Origin: Bacillus sp. sid0103
GTDB lineage: Bacteria > Bacillota > Bacilli > Bacillales_B > DSM-18226
Length of the DNA stretch: 63,798 nt
Direction of reading: 5' to 3'
Assembly (NCBI RefSeq): GCF_019219025.1
Contig: NZ_JAHUWN010000034.1
Location: forward strand, 1 to 63,798
Positions within the stretch are counted from its first letter, which is position 1; each line of letters opens with the position of its first letter. The notes beneath the pieces were generated by a model that had not been told where the DNA came from, searched no databases, and saw nothing but the letters and a program-made list of their open reading frames with translations. Made by a program: the position numbers and the translations under genes. This document shows, in pieces, positions 40,635 through 48,481 of the stretch.

Positions 40635-43600
40635 ATGCTAAAATTACTGCAGCGTGCGGCGCTTAGTGCTGTGCTCCCAGTATTGTTGATGCTGGCCTGG
40701 GTTCATACGCCGGCATTTGCAGAAGGGACGGTTATCACCACAAGTATTACAGAGGATACGGTGTTCAATAAGGCAGGGTCTCCGTATTATATCAATTCGA
40801 TGATGGAGATTGGCAAAAATGCCACACTGACGATTGAGCCGGGGGTCGAGTTAATTGGCAAGCCAGGTTCGGCCAACGGGCTAACCGTCTATGGGAAGGT
40901 GAAGGCGCTTGGTACAGCTGAAGAGCCGATAAAATTTCAGGACATGTATATTAGTGCATGGACGACCTGGACCAAAGAGGCGTCGATGCAGTTGGACCAT
41001 ACCGTGGTAAGCAATACCAATATGGACATTCAAGACTTGCAGGTGACGGTGACAAATAGTGAATTTTCAAAGGGGAGGCTCTCACTTAGTGGGTCCTTTG
41101 CGACGATTGAAAATGGTTTTTTTCACGATGGATCGAAAATTGGCTTTACCTCGACGGGATCTAAACCAGGAAGCTTGAGCGTAAAAGGGAATACGTTTAT
41201 GAATAATGGCTCCGGCTACACCGATGTAGAGGTTAGCCGCAGGGATACGAGTAAGGCACCCATTACGATTACCGAAAACAACTTTTTCGGCACCCTTCGT
41301 CTTGCGGTGAAGCTAGATGGCCCATCACCAGGATGGGCCGCCGATGGAATGTATAACTATTGGGGCACGACCGATCCGACGTTAGTGAACCGTTCCGTTT
41401 ATGATGGCAGTGATCTTGGCTATGGGGATCGACTCAATTACCAGCCATACGCCTATAAACCATTTGCGAATGGATATCCGATGGGTGCGTTGCTAGCTCC
41501 TCAGGTAAATCCAATCTCAGACAAGACCGGGCTGGTCACTGGTACAACAGATGCCGAGGCAACGGTCAAAATTTTAAAAGATGGCAACGTTATCAAGGAT
41601 GGTCTGTCAAAGACGGACGGAACGTTTGAAATTCCCATCCCAGTTCAAAAGGCGGGGACGGAACTAACGATAAGTATAACAGATAGTTTCATGCGAACTA
41701 GTGAAACAACGGTAACTGTTCAAGATGTGACCGCACCTGACATGCCACACGTCAATCCAATCACAGATCAAAGCACAGAAGTAAGCGGGACAGCAGAAGC
41801 AAATGCAGTGATTACGGTAAAAATAAATAGCACAATCGTGACTGGAACAGCAGATGACAACGGCAATATCAACATTCCAATAACTAAACAAACCGCAGGT
41901 ACGGTAATCGAATTAACAGCAACGGATGCTGCTAAAAATCTTAGCACGCCTGCAACTGTAATAGTCCAAGACGGCACTCGACCAGCTAAGCCTGAACTGG
42001 ATGCGGAGCTAAATGATCAATCCCTAACGCTTTCTGGAAAAGCCGAGCCAGGAACAACGGTAGAAATGCTAGTGGAAGATCAGCTAATCACATCTGCTAA
42101 AACGGGCTCGGACGGAGTGTTTACTCTCTATTGGTCAACACCAATCAAAGCAGGAACACAAGTAGTTATAGCAGCTGTTGATACAGCAAAAAATCGCAGT
42201 GAGGACCTAGTACTAACGATCAAAGATAAAACAGCACCACAACTGATCTTAGACTTCGTGTTCCCACCAACAACGACAAACCCTATCGTGAAGGGGACTT
42301 CTGAACCTGGTGCAACCATTCAGGTAGTAAAAGACGGGGAAATCATCGCAGATGGTGTGGCAGCGGACAACGGAATATTTAGCATTACGATTCCAGCGCA
42401 AGCGAAGGGCACCAACCTTGAGGTCCAAGCGATTGACCTGGCAGGCAACAAGAGCAGTAAAACGGTCGAAGTGTTAGAAATCGATACGACTCCGCCAGCA
42501 GCGCCAACAGTGAATGAAATCAATATTTTCTCAACTGCCGTATCAGGTTTGACGGAACCGAATAGTACGGTAAATGTGATTATTTTAGACAAGACCTATA
42601 CTGGGCAATCCGACGATACAGGGCACTTTTCTATCACTATTCCCCAGCAGCCGTTGAATCATTCGGTGTTTATCCAGGCGATGGATCAAAGCGGGAATAG
42701 GAGTGAAATGGTGCTTGCGGTTGTAAAATGGAAGACGCCGATTGGCTGGTATGTCGATGCAGAGGGAAGCAAATACTACTACCATCCAACAACCGGGATC
42801 ATGGCCGTAGGCTGGCTTTCACTAGAAGGCAAACGCTACTATTTCGAAAGTGACGGCAAGTTGAGAACCAACAGCTTCCGAACCATCAGTTCGAAGGTGT
42901 ATTACTTTAATCAAAACGGTGAAATGCAAACGAACTGGTTAACCCTTAATTCGAAAAAGTACTACTTTGGTTCAGATGGTGTGCTCCGCACCGGAATCGT
43001 GCTGATTGGCACCAAAAAGTATTATTTTGCTAACGATGGAGTCATGAAAACAGGCTGGATCAGCCTCAGCGACAAGAAGTACTACTTCAACAGCGACGGC
43101 GCAATGAAAACGGGCTGGGCAACCCTTAGCGGTAAGAAGTATTATTTCAACAGTGACGGCACGATGAAAACGGGCTGGGCAACCCTCAGCAGCAAGAAGT
43201 ACTACTTCAACATCGATGGCACAATGAAAACGGGCTGGGCAACCCTCAGCAGCAAGAAGTACTACTTCAACAGCGACGGGACCATGAAAACGGGCTGGGC
43301 AACCCTCAGCAGCAAGAAGTACTACTTCAACAGCGACGGGACCATGAAAACGGGCTGGGCAACCCTCAGCAGCAAGATTTACTACTTTAACAGCGACGGT
43401 ACCATGAAAACGGGCTGGGCAACACTTAGCAGCAAGAAGTACTACTTCAACAGTGACGGGACCATGAAAACGGGCTGGGCAACACTTAGCAGCAAGAAGT
43501 ACTACTTCAACAGTGACGGGACCATGAAAACCGGCTGGCTTAAACTGGGCAGTAAACAATACCACTTTAACTCATCTGGGATCATGCAGACCGGCTGGAT

Positions 43601-43655
43601 AAAGATTAATGGGAAACGATATTACTTTAACTCTAGCGGTGTAAGGATTAAATAA
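40635..43655 (+). CDS. Secreted surface protein with Ig-like and wall-binding repeats
   Basis: A 1006-aa protein: signal peptide (1-29, ending AFA); a right-handed beta-helix-like region (about 40-275, with NPCB-like NNFFG and YNYWGTTDPT motifs); five Ig-like repeats (about 280-700, each with AxVTV or TVKI and a DxTAP linker); and about 14 C-terminal repeats of 20 aa (KKYYFNSDGTMKTGWATLSS), the CW_binding_1/glucan-binding type. Repeats of this type bind wall polymers. DNA of the repeat block (about 43070-43540) is nearly identical per 60-bp unit, so copy number probably varies. GGGGAAAAGTAGG precedes the ATG. Confidence 0.88.
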   Translation: MLKLLQRAALSAVLPVLLMLAWVHTPAFAEGTVITTSITEDTVFNKAGSPYYINSMMEIGKNATLTIEPGVELIGKPGSANGLTVYGKVKALGTAEEPIKFQDMYISAWTTWTKEASMQLDHTVVSNTNMDIQDLQVTVTNSEFSKGRLSLSGSFATIENGFFHDGSKIGFTSTGSKPGSLSVKGNTFMNNGSGYTDVEVSRRDTSKAPITITENNFFGTLRLAVKLDGPSPGWAADGMYNYWGTTDPTLVNRSVYDGSDLGYGDRLNYQPYAYKPFANGYPMGALLAPQVNPISDKTGLVTGTTDAEATVKILKDGNVIKDGLSKTDGTFEIPIPVQKAGTELTISITDSFMRTSETTVTVQDVTAPDMPHVNPITDQSTEVSGTAEANAVITVKINSTIVTGTADDNGNINIPITKQTAGTVIELTATDAAKNLSTPATVIVQDGTRPAKPELDAELNDQSLTLSGKAEPGTTVEMLVEDQLITSAKTGSDGVFTLYWSTPIKAGTQVVIAAVDTAKNRSEDLVLTIKDKTAPQLILDFVFPPTTTNPIVKGTSEPGATIQVVKDGEIIADGVAADNGIFSITIPAQAKGTNLEVQAIDLAGNKSSKTVEVLEIDTTPPAAPTVNEINIFSTAVSGLTEPNSTVNVIILDKTYTGQSDDTGHFSITIPQQPLNHSVFIQAMDQSGNRSEMVLAVVKWKTPIGWYVDAEGSKYYYHPTTGIMAVGWLSLEGKRYYFESDGKLRTNSFRTISSKVYYFNQNGEMQTNWLTLNSKKYYFGSDGVLRTGIVLIGTKKYYFANDGVMKTGWISLSDKKYYFNSDGAMKTGWATLSGKKYYFNSDGTMKTGWATLSSKKYYFNIDGTMKTGWATLSSKKYYFNSDGTMKTGWATLSSKKYYFNSDGTMKTGWATLSSKIYYFNSDGTMKTGWATLSSKKYYFNSDGTMKTGWATLSSKKYYFNSDGTMKTGWLKLGSKQYHFNSSGIMQTGWIKINGKRYYFNSSGVRIK
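43070..43540 (+). repeat. 60-bp tandem coding repeat (about 8 near-identical units)
   Basis: Each unit encodes YYFNSDGTMKTGWATLSSKK. Units differ by only a few bases, often silent (AGCGACGG, AGTGACGG). Unit 43201 has ATC for AGC, and unit 43381 has ATT for AAG. This indicates recent expansion or homogenisation. Confidence 0.9.
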
Positions 43656-43660
43656 ACGGA

Positions 43661-43692
43661 AGGCTGATTCGGGAGGCGGATCAGCCTTTTCG
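43661..43692 (+). terminator. Intrinsic terminator
   Basis: AAGGCTGAT pairs with ATCAGCCTT, followed by TTCG. Confidence 0.75.
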
Positions 43693-43808
43693 CATGCCTT
43701 CATTCTGCAAGAAATGGTTATTTTTCTCTTTTTTGGGGGAATTTAAGGTGGAGCGAACCCACAATTAAGCTTTTTTAGTTAATCTCACCAATCCATTGGA
43801 GGAGAGCT

Positions 43809-44315
43809 ATGCATGTACTGTTAACCGTGATCCTAATTTTTATGGCGTTTTGGAAGGGTGATTGGCGTCATTGGCAAAAATACATTCTAACCATTTATTA
43901 TGTGAGTACTTGTAACTTACTTTACAATTTCCTGTGCAAGGATCACTTGCTTTGGAAGCATAACCCGGATCTATTGCCGAAATCACATACGATTGTGGAT
44001 TTAATTTATACCTTTATCAACCTCCCAGCAATCGTCTTACTATTTTTGAGCCATTATCCATTTTCCAAGTCAAAGGGTAAGCAAGTGGGCTATATTCTTA
44101 AATGGGTGGTTGGTTCGCTTATCGTCGAATATCCTTTTTACAAAATGAATCGGTTGATTCTAAATAATGGCTATGATTATTGGATGGAACCATTCTTTTA
44201 CTCCACCATGTACTCGATGATCCGTCTTCATTATTCAAGGCCGTTTCTTACCTATGGGATCTCGATTGTTATCATTGTGCTTCTCCTTCATTACTTTAAC
44301 GTTCCAATTAAGTAA
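43809..44315 (+). CDS. CBO0543-family membrane protein
   Basis: A 168-aa protein, about five helices: MAFWKGDWRHWQKYILTIYY, then NLLYNFLCKD and DLIYTFINLPAIVLLFLSHY. Pattern of the CBO0543 family. Function unknown. GGAGGAG precedes the ATG. First of three consecutive family members on this strand. Confidence 0.78.
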   Translation: MHVLLTVILIFMAFWKGDWRHWQKYILTIYYVSTCNLLYNFLCKDHLLWKHNPDLLPKSHTIVDLIYTFINLPAIVLLFLSHYPFSKSKGKQVGYILKWVVGSLIVEYPFYKMNRLILNNGYDYWMEPFFYSTMYSMIRLHYSRPFLTYGISIVIIVLLLHYFNVPIK

Positions 44316-44369
44316 TCGGGTGTGCCGATCAAAGCCAATCAGCAGTAACTACATAAGCGAGGTATAGGG

Positions 44370-44864
44370 ATGTCAGTCGATTACGTATGTATTATTCTTA
44401 TGTGGGTCATTGGTGTAATTGCCTTTATGTTCGTAACGCCGAAACATCGGTACAGAAAGGTGCTAATTGCGCTCCTTATCTGTGAGGCGCTTTTGTGGCT
44501 GAATTCACTGGTGCATGTCGAATTGAACTTACTTGTCTTTCCGGTTCGTGAATTTCCAAAAGCGACGGATCTGCTTGTTACCACGGAGTATTTCTTTTAC
44601 CCGCTTCTTTGCGGATTTTATCTCGTCTATGAGCCAAAACGTTCATTAGGGATTCGTCTCATCTACTTGTCTGTATGGAGTTCCTTCATCGCCTTTTATG
44701 ATCAAATGTTGGTGAACTATACAAACCTGGTCGAATACGTCCACTATGCCTGGTACTTTACCTGGCTTGATTTCTTTTGTATCTATGCCGCGACCAACAT
44801 GATTTATCAATGGTTTTTTAAAGACAAGGAGTATTTTCGCCAGGATCAGGAGGCTGCTAAATGA
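44370..44864 (+). CDS. CBO0543-family membrane protein
   Basis: A 164-aa protein: VFPVREFPKATDLLVTTEYF, FYPLLCGFYLVYEP and WYFTWLDFFCIYAA match family features (P-V-R-x-F, then E-Y-F-F-Y-P). Ends overlapping the next start (ATGA-type overlap with 44861), so the two were translationally coupled. Confidence 0.78.
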   Translation: MSVDYVCIILMWVIGVIAFMFVTPKHRYRKVLIALLICEALLWLNSLVHVELNLLVFPVREFPKATDLLVTTEYFFYPLLCGFYLVYEPKRSLGIRLIYLSVWSSFIAFYDQMLVNYTNLVEYVHYAWYFTWLDFFCIYAATNMIYQWFFKDKEYFRQDQEAAK

Positions 44865-45339
44865 AACTAGAATGGTGGATTTTACTCGCCGTTTGGGTAT
44901 TGACACTTTGGGGCTGCTGTTACTCATTCCAAAAAATAAAATCCGATTAGCCGTAACCGCCTTTTTATTCACTCAGGCCATCACCTGGATTCTTGGTTTA
45001 ATAGTCGTTGAATATGGGCTGATCACCTATCCTGTCAGGTTATTTGCTGATGCCAACCATGCTAGTTTTACCTATGAGTTTTTTGTCTATCCAGCTGTTG
45101 CTGGCATCTTTAATGTATTTTATCCGTACACCCAAAGCAAGTTCATAAAGTTCCTGTACAATGCTTCCTACTGTACCGCACTGACTGTTCCCGAAATATT
45201 TATCGAAAAATATACAGACTTAATTGAGTATCTCCACTGGACATGGTATTGTACATGGATTTCTCTGTTTCTTACCTTTATGATGACACGTGGATTTTGT
45301 TTATGGTTTTTCAAAGGGATCACAAAGGAAATGGATTAA
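44861..45339 (+). pseudogene. CBO0543-family gene with a single-base frameshift
   Basis: The authentic start is the ATG at 44861 with CAGGAGGCTGCTAA upstream, reading MKLEWWILLAVWVLTLWG. It then leaves frame and stops at 44948. The frame one base back continues LLLLIPKNKIRL, then AITWILGLIVVEYG, and ends at 45339. Alignment to the preceding gene (MSVDYVCIILMWVIGVIAF, then TPKHRYRKV) needs both halves. Adding one G to the GGGG run near 44910-44913 restores a full-length protein of about 159 aa. Confidence 0.8.
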
Positions 45340-45354
45340 TTTTTGTCGTATTAA

Positions 45355-45549
45355 TGTAAGGTTGTCTTTCTACAACCTACTACGAAATTACTTCTCAAAT
45401 ATTCATGGAGAATTCATGGTAAACAAAAAGCAGGCTGGCTCGAGGAACTCGAGTTGGCCTATTTTGACCTTTCATCTATGTATATACATTTGCTTCTTAT
45501 AATTGCCATTGCAGGGTTTTTTCAACAATACAAGGTGAAAATCTGTTAA
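45355..45549 (+). pseudogene. Possible membrane-protein relic
   Basis: An open frame without a start reads KYSWRIHGKQKAGWLEELEL, then MYIHLLLIIAIAGFFQQY and ends KVKIC-stop. Protein-like, but no ribosome site. The following stretch (45550-45880) has no gene; it is very AT-rich with repeated TTACAAAT-like words. Confidence 0.25.
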
Positions 45550-45861
45550 TACTCTATTTTAAATGTTTTTTGATGACATATTTCTTACAATCCTGTCAGA
45601 AAACATTCACTAAATGGTAAGTCGTGACTCTCTGCCTAATATGGTTAAATAAATATTGTTACAAATAGTTACAAACAAATAAGGGAGATATACAATACAA
45701 TAACTTTCTTGAAAAAATTGGAAGTAATCTTCTGTTTAAATTTCTTGCGAAAAGTTGTTTAATAGTACTTGTGGAAAATTTTTTACAAAATGTTTACGTG
45801 CAAAACTTCACAAATAATGTATAATTGTTTTTGTTGCAAACTTCAATATTATGACAAAAAT

Positions 45862-45901
45862 TTTACAAATAATATAAAGATGTTACAAATTATGATATAA
45901 T
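45862..45901 (+). promoter_or_regulatory. Promoter of the exopolysaccharide locus
   Basis: TGATATAAT (45893-45901) is an extended -10 (TGnTATAAT) 37 bp upstream of ywqC. The -35 is poor. The upstream DNA carries TTTACAAATAATATAAA and GTTACAAATTATGATAT in tandem and further ACAAAT words at about 45660, 45672, 45786 and 45812, possible regulator sites. Confidence 0.5.
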
Positions 45902-45937
45902 AGACAATGTTTTGTATCGAAATTATAGGAGGACGAA

Positions 45938-46687
45938 ATGGAAGAGACTATTAGTTTAAAAGAGTTGCTCGAGACATTGAAAAAACGATTGCTATTAATC
46001 GTGTCGATAACTGTAATTGCTGCCATCATAAGTGGAGTAGTTAGTTATATTTTTTTAACCCCGATTTACCAAGCTTCTACACAAATTCTTGTTAATCAAA
46101 AGGCCGATGAAAAATCTTTATACAACACGAATCAAGTACAAACAAACCTTCAATTAATTAATACTTATAATGTAATCATTACCAGCCCGAGAATATTAGA
46201 TACCGTTTCAGAAGAACTTAAATTAAAAATGACATATACCGAATTAAAAGGAAAGATTACAGTGGGAAGCGAAAAGGATTCCCAGGTTGTTAACGTGTCC
46301 GTACAGGACCCAGATCCAGAAGTAGCTGCGGATATTGCCAATAAAACGGCAGAAGTATTTCAGAGAAAGCTTAAAGGTATCATGAGTGTCAATAATGTAA
46401 GCATTTTGGCTCCAGCAGATGTTTCTGAAAATCCAGCTCCGATTAAACCAAGACCATTATTAAACGTAGCGATTGCGATTGTGGTTGGTTTAATGGCCGG
46501 TGTCGGTCTAGCATTCTTACTTGAGTACTTTAATAACACGATTAAAAACGAACAAGATGTAGATAAGATATTAGGTCTACCAGTCCTAGGTGTCATCGCA
46601 ACGATTGATGATCAAAAGATGGAAGAGGCAGCAGCCCGTCGTGCAAATAGAAAATCTGGAGGAAGAGGTGATAACATTGGCGCTTAA
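45938..46687 (+). CDS. ywqC: Wzz-type chain-length regulator and kinase activator
   Basis: A 249-aa protein with two membrane helices (about 18-42 and 175-197) around an outward Wzz domain; PRPLLNVAIAIVVG contains the usual Pro-rich motif before helix 2. In Gram-positives this protein is separate from its BY-kinase and activates it through its C-terminal cytoplasmic tail. TATAGGAGGACGAA precedes the ATG. First gene of the exopolysaccharide locus, overlapping ywqD by 11 bp. Confidence 0.92.
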   Translation: MEETISLKELLETLKKRLLLIVSITVIAAIISGVVSYIFLTPIYQASTQILVNQKADEKSLYNTNQVQTNLQLINTYNVIITSPRILDTVSEELKLKMTYTELKGKITVGSEKDSQVVNVSVQDPDPEVAADIANKTAEVFQRKLKGIMSVNNVSILAPADVSENPAPIKPRPLLNVAIAIVVGLMAGVGLAFLLEYFNNTIKNEQDVDKILGLPVLGVIATIDDQKMEEAAARRANRKSGGRGDNIGA

Positions 46688-47378
46688 AAAGAAGAAACTG
46701 AACAGTAAAGATGCAAGCCGTAAGCTTGTTACAGCGATTGATCCGAAGTCACCGATTTCTGAGCAATACCGGACGATTCGTACAAATATCCAGTACTCTT
46801 CTGTTGATCAAGAGATGAAGGCAATCATGGTTACTTCTTCAGGTCCCGCTGAAGGTAAGTCAACCACAGCTGCTAACCTTGCTGTTACCTTTGCACAGCT
46901 GGGTAAAAAGGTATTACTAGTTGACGCTGATTTACGTAAACCAACCGTTCATCATACATTTGGGATGAATAACTTATTTGGTTTTACTACTGTGTTAACA
47001 AAGCAAAAGACTCTTGAAAAGACTGTGCTTGAAACACGTGAGCAGGACTTATATATCTTAACGAGTGGACCGATTCCACCGAATCCAGCTGAACTATTAA
47101 GCTCGAAATCTATGGAACAATTTATGGAAGACGCAAAGTCTCAATTCGAATATATCATCTTTGATACCCCGCCATTATTAGCGGTAGCTGATCCGCAGAT
47201 CCTTGCGAATCAAGTGGATGGTTCAATCATGGTGGTGTTTAGTGAGAAAACAGTGATTGATCAAGCGAAAAAAGCGAAGGAATTACTAGAGCATGCCCAA
47301 AGTAAATTACTTGGTGTCGTCTTGAATCATAAAGAAGTCCAAAATGGTGATTACTATTATTATTATGGTTCTAAGTAA
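46677..47378 (+). CDS. ywqD: BY-kinase (bacterial tyrosine kinase)
   Basis: A 233-aa protein: Walker A SSGPAEGKSTTAAN (residues about 54-67), Walker A' VLLVDADLRKP, Walker B YIIFDTPP, and a C-terminal tyrosine cluster YYYYYGSK that is the autophosphorylation site. It phosphorylates itself and sugar enzymes to control polymer synthesis. The start is TTG at 46677 with AGAGGTGATAACA upstream, inside the end of ywqC, so the two are coupled; an earlier in-frame reading from 46590 lies wholly within ywqC. Confidence 0.94.
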   Translation: MALKKKKLNSKDASRKLVTAIDPKSPISEQYRTIRTNIQYSSVDQEMKAIMVTSSGPAEGKSTTAANLAVTFAQLGKKVLLVDADLRKPTVHHTFGMNNLFGFTTVLTKQKTLEKTVLETREQDLYILTSGPIPPNPAELLSSKSMEQFMEDAKSQFEYIIFDTPPLLAVADPQILANQVDGSIMVVFSEKTVIDQAKKAKELLEHAQSKLLGVVLNHKEVQNGDYYYYYGSK

Positions 47379-47466
47379 CAAATTTCGACAAATTCCGCCT
47401 CGAATACGTGCTAATATGATAATTGTCGGCTAAAAATAACAGTTTATTGGAAAGTGTGTGGGACCA

Positions 47467-48231
47467 ATGATTGATTTGCATTGTCATATATTACCCGATA
47501 TTGATGACGGGGCAAGGGATTTGTCGGAGAGTGTGAACATGGCCAAGAAGGCTGTTGAACAAGGAATTCATACGATTGTGGCAACACCGCATCATTTGAA
47601 CAACCGCTATGAAAATCCAAAACAGACCATAGTTGATAGAGTCAGAGAATTGAACAAGGCTTTATTGGAAGAAAAGATTGATTTAAATGTTCTTCCAGGA
47701 CAGGAAACACGGATCTATGGAGAAATGGTTGCGGGATATGAAATGGGTGAAATTCTTCCAATCGATTACACACAATATGTATTGGTCGAGTTTTCGTCTA
47801 GCCATGTCCCGAGATACACGGAGAAGTTGTTTTATGATTTGCAGATGAAGGGACTTGTTCCAGTGATTGTTCATCCGGAACGGAACCAGGAGATCATTGA
47901 ACGCCCAGAACTTCTCTATCAACTTGTGAAAAAGGGAGCATTATCTCAGGTTACGGCAGCTAGTATCTGTGGGGACTTTGGGAAAAAAATTAAGAGTTTT
48001 TCAATGCAATTAATTGATTCTAATTTAACCCATTTCATTGCATCGGATGCTCATAACACTAGCAATCGTACGTTTAAGATGAGAGAAGCTTACGACATTG
48101 TTCAAGCCAAGTACGGGAATGATATGGTTTATTTATTCCAAGAGAATGCTGAATTAGTGATTGAAGGCAGTCATGTCTATAAAGAAGTGCCTGAGCGAAT
48201 TAAAAAGAAGAGGTTCTTTAACATCTTTTAG
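47467..48231 (+). CDS. ywqE: PHP-type tyrosine phosphatase
   Basis: About 254 aa. Metal-binding PHP motifs: DLHCHILPDIDDGA at the N-terminus, ATPHH, a central Glu (GQETR), HPERN and SDAHN. It dephosphorylates the BY-kinase YwqD and its targets. ATG at 47467; a GTG three codons upstream is possible, and neither has a strong ribosome site. Third gene of the regulatory module, followed by a 250-bp gap that contains a terminator-like hairpin. Confidence 0.93.
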   Translation: MIDLHCHILPDIDDGARDLSESVNMAKKAVEQGIHTIVATPHHLNNRYENPKQTIVDRVRELNKALLEEKIDLNVLPGQETRIYGEMVAGYEMGEILPIDYTQYVLVEFSSSHVPRYTEKLFYDLQMKGLVPVIVHPERNQEIIERPELLYQLVKKGALSQVTAASICGDFGKKIKSFSMQLIDSNLTHFIASDAHNTSNRTFKMREAYDIVQAKYGNDMVYLFQENAELVIEGSHVYKEVPERIKKKRFFNIF

Positions 48232-48272
48232 CCGACTAAGCCGATGAAAATAGGTGGATTGTATCTTGAGAG

Positions 48273-48308
48273 AGGAGGGGCTTCCCTCCTAGTATGTTTA
48301 TCAAACAT
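48273..48308 (+). ncRNA. Structured leader between ywqE and epsC, EAR-like position
   Basis: Two small hairpins: AGGAGGG with CCCTCCT (48273-48290) and ATGTTT with AAACAT (48294-48308), followed 45 nt later by a terminator-like hairpin. In Bacillus eps operons an EAR antitermination RNA stands at a comparable position (between epsB and epsC). I have not matched the EAR consensus; this rests on position and structure. Confidence 0.35.
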
Positions 48309-48352
48309 GATGTGAGGATGGTTAAAATGCCAGATTCAACACATAAATCAAT

Positions 48353-48412
48353 AAATATCTAATGAAAGAATAAGTGTTGAGCACTTGCAATTCCATTAGG
48401 TATTTATTTTTT
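48353..48412 (+). terminator. Intra-locus terminator-like hairpin before epsC
   Basis: AAATATCTAATG pairs with CATTAGGTATTT (one G-U), enclosing an inner hairpin AAGTG/CACTT, followed by ATTTTTTTG. It stands 70 bp before epsC, inside what otherwise looks like one operon. Confidence 0.7.
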
Positions 48413-48481
48413 TGCCCACGTGCTTTAGCAAAGGAAAGTGTTTATTAGATAAAAAAATAGAGAAAAAGGGGGAATGAACAG

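Noticed and set aside
42972..43565. 197-aa minus-strand reading with LLAAEGCPARFHGPV repeats
   Set aside because: It is the antisense of the 60-bp repeats in the wall-binding protein, whose + strand reading has a signal peptide and known domains.
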